The notes under the pieces: model-generated
The model's input: only the letters and a program-made list of their open reading frames with translations
What the model was told of the DNA's origin: nothing
Databases searched by the model: none
Assembly (NCBI RefSeq): GCF_041435335.1
Contig: NZ_CP108430.1
Span: forward strand, 8,218,001-8,282,000
Direction of reading: 5' to 3'
DNA length: 64,000 nt
Source of the DNA: Streptomyces sp. NBC_01283
Lineage (GTDB): Bacteria; Actinomycetota; Actinomycetes; Streptomycetales; Streptomycetaceae
In this document: positions 1 to 7,563 of the stretch, one piece after another
How the letters are laid out: each line of letters begins with the position of its first letter
How positions within the stretch are numbered: position 1 is the stretch's first letter
Program-made: the position numbers and the translations under genes

Positions 1-393
1 GATGAGCGCGTCGCCCGAGCTCCACACCGACAGGGAGAAGAACGCGACGGCGGTGAGCAGCGAGAGGAAGGAACCGACGATCCTGCCGTGCACGCCCAGA
101 TGCGCCGACGACGATACGGCGTTGTTCGTGCCGTTGCGCGGCCCGAACACCGCCATCGGGGCGAGCAGCAGCGAACCGACGAGCAGCCCGGCGAGCATCG
201 CCGCGAGCCCCTGGAGGAAGGAGAGTCCGAACAGGATCGGGAACGCTCCGAGCACACAGGTGGCGAAGGTGTTGGCGCCGCCGAACGACAGCCGGAACAG
301 ATCGAGCGGCCCCGCCGTGCGGTCCGCGTCCGGGATGCGTTCGACTCCGTGCGTCTCGACCTCGATGACGGACGGAGATGGCTCCTTGGGCAC
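1..393 (-). CDS. NCS1-family purine/cytosine permease (N-terminal part)
   Basis: This is the first 131 residues of an inner-membrane permease that runs off the left edge. It probably imports a nucleobase or related heterocycle by cation symport. A short acidic cytosolic leader (VETHGVERIPDADRTAG) leads into 'FRLSFGGANTFATCVLGAFP', which looks like the first NCS1 helix with its Asn, and then a second hydrophobic stretch and 'FGPRNGTNNAVSSSAHLG'. The GTG start at 393 was chosen because AGGGAG lies about 8 nt before it. The MurE-like gene lies upstream on the same strand, 160 bp away, so co-transcription is possible. The family call is fairly safe; the substrate is not known. Confidence 0.8.
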   Translation of the reverse strand, partial: MPKEPSPSVIEVETHGVERIPDADRTAGPLDLFRLSFGGANTFATCVLGAFPILFGLSFLQGLAAMLAGLLVGSLLLAPMAVFGPRNGTNNAVSSSAHLGVHGRIVGSFLSLLTAVAFFSLSVWSSGDALI

Positions 394-480
394 AGGCGGC
401 TCCCTGGGTGACAGCACCACGGGGTACGTGTTGCTGTGGCGGAAATGCAGGGACCGTAAACGCCGTGCGCCCCACCGCAC

Positions 481-499
481 CAGTGCCCGATTCGCACTG
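481..499. repeat. Inverted repeat between the MurE-like gene and the permease
   Basis: CAGTGC and GCACTG, separated by seven bases, lie in the 160 bp gap between the two minus-strand genes. It could be an operator for the permease or a weak terminator for the ligase. No other signal in the gap stands out. Confidence 0.3.
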
Positions 500-553
500 C
501 GCACGCCGGGGCGATGGATGAATCGCACAGCCACCCGCGGCTCGTCCTCGTCC

Positions 554-2026
554 TCAGAGCGCGTCGAGTTCGCGGACCACTGTCATGTCGTCGAAGGGGA
601 TGAGCTGTTCGCCGACGATCTGGTGCGGCTCGCTTCCCTTGCCCGCGACGAGAACGATGTCACCCCGCCGCGCGGCGGACAGCGCACGCGAGATCGCGTC
701 GCGGCGGTCGGCCACCCGCTCGAAGGGGGTCCCGGTGGACGTCAGACCGGGAACGATCTGGTCCAGGATGGCCTCGGGGTCCTCGTCACGGGGATTGTCC
801 GACGTGAGGACGCACCGGTCGGAGTGGCGTCCCGCGATCTCGCCCATCAGGGCCCGCTTGGTGATGTCACGGTCGCCGCCGCAGCCGAAGACGGTGATCA
901 CCGATCCGGTCGCGAAGCCGCGGATCGTGGCGAGGACCTTCTCCAGCGAGTCCGGCGAGTGCGCGTAGTCGACGATCACGCAGACGCCCTGCGCGGTGGT
1001 GAACTGTTCGAGCCGGCCGGGCGTGGGCGGCATCCGGTCCAAGGCCTCGACGAGGGAGGGCAGTTCGTGCCCCAGCAGATGGCAGGTGGCGAGGGTGGCC
1101 AGCGCGTTGGACACGGAGAAGCGGCCCGGTATGGGGATCGCGGCGGGGTACTTGCGGCCGTCGTGGTGAAGCGTGAAGCGGGTGCCGGCCGCGTCCACCA
1201 CCAGGTCGCTCGCCCGGTAGTCGGCCGGTGCGTCCAGGCCGTACGTCGTGACCGCGCCCGGCATCAGGGCCATGATCTCGGCGCCGACGGGGTCGTCGGC
1301 GTTGACCACGGCCCGGTCGCACAGCCCCGCGAAGAGCCGCAGCTTGGCGTTCTTGTAGTGCTCCATCGTCCCGTGGTCGTCCAGGTGGTCCTGGGTGAGA
1401 TTGGTGAAGACACCGATGCCCACGGGCACGTGGTCGAGGCGGCGCTGCAGCAGGCCCATGGACGTGGCTTCCAGGACCACACTGCTCGTGCCCCGGTCGC
1501 GCATGTGGCCCAGGAGGTAGTGCAGGTCGGGTGACTCGGGGGTGCTCAGGACCGACCGCGGCATCGGGATCCGCTCCGTGCCGATCCGGCTTCCCGAGGT
1601 GCCGATCACCCCGACCTTCGCGCCCGTGGCCAGTCTGAGTGCCGACTCGACCATGTACGAGACGGAGGTCTTGCCGTTCGTCCCCGTGATCGCGACGACG
1701 TCCATCGCACGGCCGGCCTCGCCGTAGTACCGGGAGGCGATGAGCGAGGCGGCCGCCCTGGCGTCCGTCACCCGCACCACGCACACCTGCCCGGCGGGTT
1801 CCGTGCCGGGCGGTGCGCCGCCTTCGGTGAGGACCGCCACCGCCCCTCGTTCCAGGGCCAGGCCGATGCCCCCGGGGCCGCCCTCCTCATGGCCGGGAAC
1901 GGCGACGTACAGCGATCCGAGTGTCACATTTCGGGTATCGAAGGTTATGCCCGCGGTGACGGGGGCTCTCGGGTCGCCGTGCAGAATCTCGTGGTCGTGC
2001 CCGTCGAGCAGTGCGCTGAGCTTCAC
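554..2026 (-). CDS. murE: MurE-like Mur ligase (UDP-MurNAc-tripeptide synthetase family)
   Basis: ATP-dependent amide ligase of the Mur family, 490 residues, the usual MurE length. The canonical reaction adds diaminopimelate to UDP-MurNAc-L-Ala-D-Glu in the cytosol. Visible are the ATP loop GTNGKT (about 115-120), the 'HYKNAKLRLF' helix expected to hold the carbamylated lysine, and DNPRDEDP (about 410-417), the DAP-recognition motif. The late motif that reads GKGHE in typical MurE reads GKGSE here. The GTG at 2026 has GAGGGG upstream; longer in-frame extensions look unlike the family. It stands alone outside a dcw cluster, so it is probably a second copy with a special role. The housekeeping murE is not in this window. 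Confidence 0.8.
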   Translation of the reverse strand: MKLSALLDGHDHEILHGDPRAPVTAGITFDTRNVTLGSLYVAVPGHEEGGPGGIGLALERGAVAVLTEGGAPPGTEPAGQVCVVRVTDARAAASLIASRYYGEAGRAMDVVAITGTNGKTSVSYMVESALRLATGAKVGVIGTSGSRIGTERIPMPRSVLSTPESPDLHYLLGHMRDRGTSSVVLEATSMGLLQRRLDHVPVGIGVFTNLTQDHLDDHGTMEHYKNAKLRLFAGLCDRAVVNADDPVGAEIMALMPGAVTTYGLDAPADYRASDLVVDAAGTRFTLHHDGRKYPAAIPIPGRFSVSNALATLATCHLLGHELPSLVEALDRMPPTPGRLEQFTTAQGVCVIVDYAHSPDSLEKVLATIRGFATGSVITVFGCGGDRDITKRALMGEIAGRHSDRCVLTSDNPRDEDPEAILDQIVPGLTSTGTPFERVADRRDAISRALSAARRGDIVLVAGKGSEPHQIVGEQLIPFDDMTVVRELDAL

Positions 2027-2389
2027 AACAGTCCCCTCGAAGGCGGTCCACGGCACACCGCGCACGCCCGGCCCCAGGGGGGGGCAGGGCGACGGCGAGC
2101 CGGAATCCGCGGTGATACGCGTAAGGCGAGCGGGCCCCACAGGGGGATATCTGCGTACGGGCCGAAGGGCCAAGACGGCCGAGGAACGCTACCTGTGCGC
2201 CGCACGGCGACCGGTCGCCGAGAACCGGATCCGGGTCGTGGAGGGCTGAGCACAGATGGCCGGGCGGAGCAGGGACCTGCCCGACACCGCTTCAGTGTAC
2301 GTCGGCGCCGGCTCGCCGCTGACGTGCCGGAACGCGCCCGGCGGTCCCCGGCCCCAACTCCCGCCCCACTGCGGCGGGTCGATGAGGTA
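2027..2389. other. Gene-free stretch upstream of the MurE-like gene and the chitinase
   Basis: About 360 bp between two divergent units. It should contain the promoter of the MurE-like gene. I see no convincing small gene, strong hairpin or repeat here. Confidence 0.4.
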
Positions 2390-2417
2390 TTGACGTGGAC
2401 GTGTCACTCGGTATGGT
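2390..2417 (+). promoter_or_regulatory. Chitinase promoter
   Basis: TTGACG at 2390-2395 and TATGGT at 2412-2417, separated by 16 bp, form a good sigma-70-type (HrdB) promoter pointing at the chitinase. The -10 overlaps the dre box. Transcription would start near 2424, leaving a leader of about 190 nt. Confidence 0.6.
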
Positions 2418-2425
2418 CTAGTCCA
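2414..2425. promoter_or_regulatory. DasR-responsive element (dre) before the chitinase
   Basis: TGGTCTAGTCCA matches the direct-repeat/dre core known from Streptomyces chitinase promoters. In those systems the GntR regulator DasR is released when glucosamine phosphates accumulate. The box overlaps the -10, as expected for repression. Confidence 0.75.
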
Positions 2426-2614
2426 ACGGTAGGAGCCATTCCGGGTGGCTGCAGCTCCCGGTGCGCCGGTGTGATCACTGGTGGGTCCTGTCGCGTCTCT
2501 TCGCGCCTCCCACCCCCCGTGCGCTCAAGAGACGGTCCCCACTTCTTCCCCCCCCCACCACGTGACGGGTGGCCGTGCTCGCGCATGCGCCGACCCGTCG
2601 AGGAGTGATCCCCC

Positions 2615-3352
2615 ATGCGTCTTCGTGTCCTTGCCGCGCTGACCGCGACCGCGTCCGCCGCCACGCTCACCCTCCTGACCCTCGCCCCCAACGCCTCTGC
2701 CGATAAGGCGGACACGGGGGAGCGGGCGGCGGCCGAATTCATCGTCAGCGAGGCCCAGTTCAACGAGATGTTCCCGAACCGGAACTCCTTCTACACCTAC
2801 AGCGGCCTCACGGAGGCGCTCAGCGCCTACCCCGAGTTCACCGGGACCGGCAGCGACACCGTGCGCAAGCAGGAGGCCGCGGCCTTCCTGGCGAACGTCA
2901 GCCACGAGACGGGCGGCCTGGTCCACGTCGTCGAGCAGAACACCGCGAACTACCCGCACTACTGCGACACGTCCCAGCCCTACGGATGTCCGGCGGGCAA
3001 CGACAAGTACTACGGCCGCGGCCCGATCCAGCTCAGCTGGAACTTCAACTACAAGGCCGCGGGCGACGCCCTGAACATCGACCTCCTGAACAACCCCGAC
3101 CTCGTGCAGAACGATCCGGCCGTGGCCTGGAAGACCGGCCTCTGGTACTGGAACACGCAGAACGGCCCGGGGACCATGACGCCGCACAACGCCATGGTCA
3201 ACAGCGCGGGATTCGGCGAGACGATCCGCAGCATCAACGGGAGCCTGGAGTGCGACGGGAAGAACCCCGAGCAGGTGCAGAGCCGGATCAACAACTACAC
3301 CCGGTTCACCGGGATCCTCGACGTCGCCACGGGCGACAAGCTCAGCTGCTGA
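2615..3352 (+). CDS. Secreted GH19 chitinase, single-domain
   Basis: Extracellular endochitinase of glycoside hydrolase family 19, 245 residues. A Sec signal peptide occupies about 1-29 (MRLR..., hydrophobic core, cut near NASA). The catalytic domain shows 'NVSHETGG', with the general-acid Glu, and 'YYGRGPIQLSWNFNYKAAG', both diagnostic of GH19. No carbohydrate-binding module is present, so it resembles the catalytic domain of the ChiF/ChiG type alone. GAGGAG lies 9 nt before the ATG. The gene has its own promoter, a dre box and a downstream hairpin, so it is probably monocistronic and induced by chitin breakdown products. Confidence 0.93.
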   Translation: MRLRVLAALTATASAATLTLLTLAPNASADKADTGERAAAEFIVSEAQFNEMFPNRNSFYTYSGLTEALSAYPEFTGTGSDTVRKQEAAAFLANVSHETGGLVHVVEQNTANYPHYCDTSQPYGCPAGNDKYYGRGPIQLSWNFNYKAAGDALNIDLLNNPDLVQNDPAVAWKTGLWYWNTQNGPGTMTPHNAMVNSAGFGETIRSINGSLECDGKNPEQVQSRINNYTRFTGILDVATGDKLSC

Positions 3353-3385
3353 CCGTCCCCCGGCAGCCGGGCATCCGTGTCCCTC

Positions 3386-3412
3386 GCCCCGCCGGTTTCG
3401 ACCCGGCGGGGC
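3386..3412 (+). terminator. Terminator after the chitinase
   Basis: Perfect 10 bp inverted repeat (GCCCCGCCGG / CCGGCGGGGC) with a 7 nt loop, 33 bp past the chitinase stop. There is no long T-run, which is common for Streptomyces terminators. Confidence 0.7.
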
Positions 3413-3530
3413 AAGGGGTGATTTTCGGCCAACATTAGTGCAACGCTCAACCGTCGGCCGGGAGGGGCTGGTTGGCTCCGTAAGTGATCAATAGCCTGGT
3501 GCGGTTGCCTGTTTCCGACCTAGGAGCCAC

Positions 3531-4757
3531 ATGTCCACCGCGCAGCAGGTCCCCGACATCCTCTCGCCCGAGTTCGCCGAGAACCCGTACCCGGCCTATC
3601 GAGTGATGCGGGAGAGCGCGCCGCTGTTCTGGCACGAGGCGACGCGGAGCTGGATCATCTCCCGGTACACGGATGTCGAGCGCGTATTCAAGGACAAGGG
3701 CTCGCAGTTCACCACCGACAACTACGACTGGCAGATCGAGCCCGTCCACGGCAAGACGATCCTCCAGCTCAGCGGCAGGGAACACTCCGTGCGGCGCGCG
3801 CTCGTCGCACCCGCGTTCCGCGGCAGCGACCTGCAGGAGAAGTTCCTGCCCGTCATAGAACGCAACTCCCGCGAACTCATCGACACCTTCCGGCACACCG
3901 GCAGCGTGGACCTGGTGGAGGGCTACGCCACCCGCTTCCCGGTCAACGTGATCGCCGACATGCTCGGCCTGGACAAGTCCGACCACGCGCGCTTCCACGG
4001 CTGGTACACCACCGTCATCGCCTTCCTCGGCAACCTCGCGGGCGACGCCGAGGTCGCGGCGGCCGGTGAGCGCACCCGGGTGGAGTTCGCCGAGTACATG
4101 ATCCCGATCATCCGGGAGCGCCGCGACAACCTCGGGGACGACCTGCTCTCCACGCTGTGCGCCGCCGAGGTGGACGGCGTCCGCATGAGTGACGAGGACA
4201 TCAAGGCCTTCTGCAGCCTGCTGCTCGCGGCGGGCGGCGAGACCACCGACAAGGCCATCGCCAGCATCTTCGCCAACCTCCTGATGCACCCCGAGCAGCT
4301 CGAGGCCGTCCGGCAGGACCGCACCCTGATCGCCCGCGCCTTCGCCGAGACACTGCGGTACACGCCGCCCGTGCACATGATCATGCGGCAGTCGGCGACC
4401 GACGTGGAGGTCAGCGGCGGCACCATCCCCGCCGGGGCCACCGTCACCTGCCTCATCGGCTCGGCCAACCGTGACGAGGAGCGCTACCGCGAGCCGGACC
4501 GCTTCGACATCTTCCGGGACGACCTGACCACGACGACGGCGTTCTCCGCCGCCGCCGACCACCTCTCCTTCGCCCTCGGCAGGCACTTCTGCGTGGGCGC
4601 GCTGCTTGCCAAGGCCGAGGTGGAGATCGGCGTCAGCCAACTCCTCGACGCGATGCCGGACGTACGGCTCGCCGAGGGCTTCGACCCCGTCGAGCAAGGC
4701 GTGTTCACCCGCGGACCGCAGTCGCTGCCGGTGGTCTTCACCCCTGCCACCGCCTGA
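3531..4757 (+). CDS. Cytochrome P450
   Basis: Soluble bacterial P450 monooxygenase of 408 residues, needing a separate ferredoxin and reductase. All core motifs are intact: I-helix AGGETT (about 234-239), ETLR as the ExxR pair (273-276), and heme loop 'FALGRHFCVG' with the axial Cys near 354. AGGAG lies 4 nt before the ATG. It converges on the conservon P450 and ends 57 bp from it, sharing a strong hairpin. No redox partner gene is next to it and the substrate is unknown. The pairing of an intact P450 with a conservon P450 suggests a related job, but that is inference. Confidence 0.9.
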   Translation: MSTAQQVPDILSPEFAENPYPAYRVMRESAPLFWHEATRSWIISRYTDVERVFKDKGSQFTTDNYDWQIEPVHGKTILQLSGREHSVRRALVAPAFRGSDLQEKFLPVIERNSRELIDTFRHTGSVDLVEGYATRFPVNVIADMLGLDKSDHARFHGWYTTVIAFLGNLAGDAEVAAAGERTRVEFAEYMIPIIRERRDNLGDDLLSTLCAAEVDGVRMSDEDIKAFCSLLLAAGGETTDKAIASIFANLLMHPEQLEAVRQDRTLIARAFAETLRYTPPVHMIMRQSATDVEVSGGTIPAGATVTCLIGSANRDEERYREPDRFDIFRDDLTTTTAFSAAADHLSFALGRHFCVGALLAKAEVEIGVSQLLDAMPDVRLAEGFDPVEQGVFTRGPQSLPVVFTPATA

Positions 4758-4777
4758 CACCCCACCGCCTGGACCCA

Positions 4778-4807
4778 CCGGGGCGCCGCCCGAAAGCGGC
4801 GCCCCGG
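4778..4807. terminator. Bidirectional terminator between convergent P450 genes
   Basis: Perfect 12 bp inverted repeat (CCGGGGCGCCGC / GCGGCGCCCCGG) with loop CCGAAA. It fills most of the 57 bp gap between two convergent genes. Confidence 0.8.
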
Positions 4808-4814
4808 CAGCGTT

Positions 4815-6080
4815 TCAGTGCGCCACGGGCGTGAACTGCACCGGCAGCGAGGCCAGACCGCGCATCCAGATGGACGGGCGCCAGGTCAGCTCGTGCGGCT
4901 CCACCGCGAGGACGAGGTCGGGCAGCCGCTCCAGGAGCGTCTCGACCGCCGTCCTCGCGATGACATCGGCGAGCAGCGGAGCCGGGTAGGGGCAGCGGTG
5001 CTCGCCGTGGCTGAAGGAGAGATGCGCGGAGTTCTCCGGGCCGACGTGCGACTCGGGCCAGATCTGCGGGTCGGTGTTGGCCGCCGCGAGGCCGAGCACC
5101 AGGCAGTCGCCCGCCCGGATCTGCCGACCGCCGAGCTGGGTGTCGCGCACCGCCCAGCGGCCGATGAAGTTCTGGGTCGGGGTGTCGAGCCACAGCACCT
5201 CGTTGAGCGCCTCGCCCACGCTCAGCCGCCCGCCGGACACGTTCAGGGCGAACCGCTCGTCGGTCAGCATCAACCGCAGCGTGTTGCAGATCCAGTTGGC
5301 CGTCGGCTGCTGCGCCGCCGCGATGATGGAGATCAGGTCCTGGACGATCTCCTCGTCGGTGAGACCCGCCGGGTGCCGCAGCATCCGCGAGGTGACGTCC
5401 GCGCCGGGCTTCTCCCGCTTCTCCTTGACCAGGAGCTGGATGCGCTCACCGACGCGCGTGTACGCCGCCACGGGGTCGTCGCCCTCGTGCGCGTCGAGCG
5501 AGATCCGCAGGTCGTCCACGAGCTGCTGCGTGTCCGTGCTCGCGTCCGGCATGCCGCACATCTGCACCGCGGCGCGCATGGGCAGCGCATGGGCGTACGA
5601 GTCCATCAGCTCGGCCTGGCCGCTGCCGGCGAACTCGGCGATCAGCCGGTCCGCGATCCGGCCGCTGTCCCGGGCGAGCTCGAACTGGTCGACCCCCTCA
5701 AGCGCTTCGGTGATCACACCGGCCCGCCGCTGGTGCTCCGCGCCCTCGGTGAACAGGACCGACGGCTGGTAGCCGACGAACGGCATCAGCGGCCAGTCGG
5801 CGGGAATGTTCTCCCACTGGTTCCAGCGGCGCGAGTCACGGGCGAACAGCTCGTCGTGGCCGGTCACATAGCTGACCTCGGAGTAGCCGAGCACCAGCCA
5901 CGCGGGCACGTCACCGTCGAGGAGCACCGGAGCGACCGCGCCGTGCTCCCGGCGCAGGCTGCGGTAGAGCTGCGAAGGCGACTGCTGGTACTCCAGACCG
6001 CCCAGGCGCACCGCGCCCGTACCCGCGTGGGCCGGGCACCCGGGCGGCGGGCTCTGCTCGAAGGGGGAGGGCTCGGTCAC
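4815..6080 (-). CDS. Conservon cytochrome P450 lacking ExxR (CYP157-like)
   Basis: P450 of 421 residues, last gene of the conservon operon. The heme loop 'FSHGEHRCP' keeps the axial Cys (about 363). The K-helix site reads EVLW (294-297), so the normally invariant Arg is Trp, and the I-helix reads AAAQQPT instead of the usual acid-alcohol pair. Loss of ExxR is a known trait of the CYP157 group found in Streptomyces conservons. The start is GTG at 6080, overlapping the cvnD stop (GTGA), which indicates translational coupling. Substrate and redox partner are unknown, and a regulatory or ligand-binding role cannot be excluded. Confidence 0.88.
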   Translation of the reverse strand: MTEPSPFEQSPPPGCPAHAGTGAVRLGGLEYQQSPSQLYRSLRREHGAVAPVLLDGDVPAWLVLGYSEVSYVTGHDELFARDSRRWNQWENIPADWPLMPFVGYQPSVLFTEGAEHQRRAGVITEALEGVDQFELARDSGRIADRLIAEFAGSGQAELMDSYAHALPMRAAVQMCGMPDASTDTQQLVDDLRISLDAHEGDDPVAAYTRVGERIQLLVKEKREKPGADVTSRMLRHPAGLTDEEIVQDLISIIAAAQQPTANWICNTLRLMLTDERFALNVSGGRLSVGEALNEVLWLDTPTQNFIGRWAVRDTQLGGRQIRAGDCLVLGLAAANTDPQIWPESHVGPENSAHLSFSHGEHRCPYPAPLLADVIARTAVETLLERLPDLVLAVEPHELTWRPSIWMRGLASLPVQFTPVAH

Positions 6081-6691
6081 GGTGTCATCTCCTGGGCCAT
6101 GGCCAGTGCGTAGAGGTGGTCCACGAGGGTGATCAGGACGTCCTTGCCCGACGACCTCACCCGTGCGTCGCAGTCGATCAGCGGCACATGGCCGGGCAGG
6201 GCGAGGGCCTGGCGGATCTCCTCCAGGGAGTGCGTGGCGGTGTCGTCGTCGAACCGGTTGACGGCCACCACGAACGGCGTCTTGTGGTGCTCCAGACGGT
6301 CGATGGCGTACCAGGAATCGTCCATGCGCCGCGTGTCGACCAGGACGACCGCGCCGAGCGTGCCGGAGAAGAGCCGGTCCCACAGGAACCAGAAGCGCTC
6401 CTGCCCGGGAGCGCCGAACAGATACAGCACCACGCGTTCGTTGAGGCTGATCCGGCCGAAGTCGAACGCTACCGTCGTCGTGGTCTTGGCGGCCACGTCG
6501 GACGTCTCGTCGACGCCTATGCCGGCCTGCGTCATCACCTCTTCGGTGTTCAGCGGACGGATCTCGCTGACCGACCGGACGAGCGTGGTCTTGCCGACGC
6601 CGAAGCCGCCCACGACGACGATCTTCAGGCCGGTCTCGGCCGTGTCGGACAGGGGCGTACGGGAGGGCAGCTCAGATGTTGCGGAGCCCAT
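6077..6691 (-). CDS. cvnD: CvnD, conservon small GTPase
   Basis: Ras-like ATP/GTP-binding protein of 204 residues and the switch component of the conservon, which is thought to work at the membrane with CvnA-C in a G-protein-like complex. Walker A is GGFGVGKTT (28-36), the switch region 'LFGAPGQERFWFLWD' resembles DxxGQ, and 'AVNRFD' is an NKxD-like guanine motif. Start at 6691 follows a strong AAGGAGGTG inside cvnC. It overlaps cvnC by 20 nt and the P450 by 3 nt, so the whole set is one operon. Confidence 0.93.
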   Translation of the reverse strand: MGSATSELPSRTPLSDTAETGLKIVVVGGFGVGKTTLVRSVSEIRPLNTEEVMTQAGIGVDETSDVAAKTTTTVAFDFGRISLNERVVLYLFGAPGQERFWFLWDRLFSGTLGAVVLVDTRRMDDSWYAIDRLEHHKTPFVVAVNRFDDDTATHSLEEIRQALALPGHVPLIDCDARVRSSGKDVLITLVDHLYALAMAQEMTP

Positions 6692-7034
6692 GGAGCACCT
6701 CCTTGAGAAGGGCGGAATCGGGGATCGCGGCGGCCGAGCCGGCCGCGCGGGGATGGCGGGCGGTGATCCGGCCCATCGCGAGCAGGTCACCGAGCAGGAT
6801 CCGCACCACCGTGATCGGCAGCTTCATCTCCGCGGCGATCTCCACCACGGCCGTCGGATGCCGGCACAGTTCGAGGATCCGTACGTGCTCCGACTGCATC
6901 CCGGCAGTGGGCTCGCACTCGCTCACCACCAGAGTCACCAGGTCGAACGAATCGTCGTCGGCGCGGCTGCGGCCACCGGTGACCGTGTACAGCCGGTCCG
7001 GATCACCGATGTCCACGGGCCTGCGCGGCGTCAC
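6672..7034 (-). CDS. cvnC: CvnC, DUF742 protein
   Basis: Conservon component of 120 residues with a DUF742 winged-helix-like fold. Key stretches are 'RLYTVTGGRS' near the N-terminus, 'HPTAVVEIAAEMKLPITVVR' and 'LHGLRNI' at the C-terminus, all typical of the family. It is believed to form part of the CvnA-D complex; its biochemical role is not settled. The GTG start overlaps the cvnB stop as GTGA. Confidence 0.92.
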   Translation of the reverse strand: MTPRRPVDIGDPDRLYTVTGGRSRADDDSFDLVTLVVSECEPTAGMQSEHVRILELCRHPTAVVEIAAEMKLPITVVRILLGDLLAMGRITARHPRAAGSAAAIPDSALLKEVLHGLRNI

Positions 7035-7486
7035 GAGGAGCCGCTGCCTTCGGTCTGGGCGCGCGGTTCGGCGCGCAGGTGCTCCCCGATCTGCTCGACC
7101 AGTTCCGTCATCTGATGGCCCACCACCCCGGGATCGGCGTTCTCCTCGGCCACGACCGCGAGGTGCGCCCCGAGTCCGGCCTCGACGATGAAGAGCAGCC
7201 CGCCGTGGAACTCGGTCATGGAGTGCCGGACGCCACCGGTACCGTCGCCGAACTCCATGGAAGCGCCCTGGGCGAGCGCCTGGATGCCGGAGCAGATCGC
7301 CGCCAGCTGGTCAGCCTGGTCGAGCGTCAGATGCTCGCTCCAGCACAGCTTCAGGCCGTCCCGGGAGAGCACCAGGGCGTGCCGTGTACCGGGGGTGCGC
7401 TTCAGGAGGCTCTGCAGGAGCCAGGTCAGGCTGTTGTCAGTGGTCTGCATGGTAGGCGGGGCGAGATGCGCGGGTCGTCCGGTCAC
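7031..7486 (-). CDS. cvnB: CvnB, roadblock/LC7 protein
   Basis: Roadblock/LC7-domain protein of 151 residues. In conservons it probably acts as a GTPase-regulating partner of CvnD. The pattern 'NSLTWLLQSL...GTRHALVLSRDGL' and 'LAAICSGIQALAQGA' fits the family. The GTG at 7486 has GGAGGG 8 nt upstream and is preferred. An ATG 12 codons later (7450) is where many annotated CvnB proteins begin, but it has no clear ribosome site. It sits 77 bp after cvnA and is coupled to cvnC. Confidence 0.9.
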   Translation of the reverse strand: MTGRPAHLAPPTMQTTDNSLTWLLQSLLKRTPGTRHALVLSRDGLKLCWSEHLTLDQADQLAAICSGIQALAQGASMEFGDGTGGVRHSMTEFHGGLLFIVEAGLGAHLAVVAEENADPGVVGHQMTELVEQIGEHLRAEPRAQTEGSGSS

Positions 7487-7563
7487 CTGCCCGTCCCTCC
7501 AATCTCACGATTTCGAGCGGGGAAGGGGGCGCCAGAGCCCGGGCGCCGTGCGGGTGGCTTCGT

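Noticed and set aside
2-1534. 510-residue plus-strand open frame at the left edge
   Set aside because: Opposite a clear NCS1 permease start and MurE-like gene; no domain in the plus frame.
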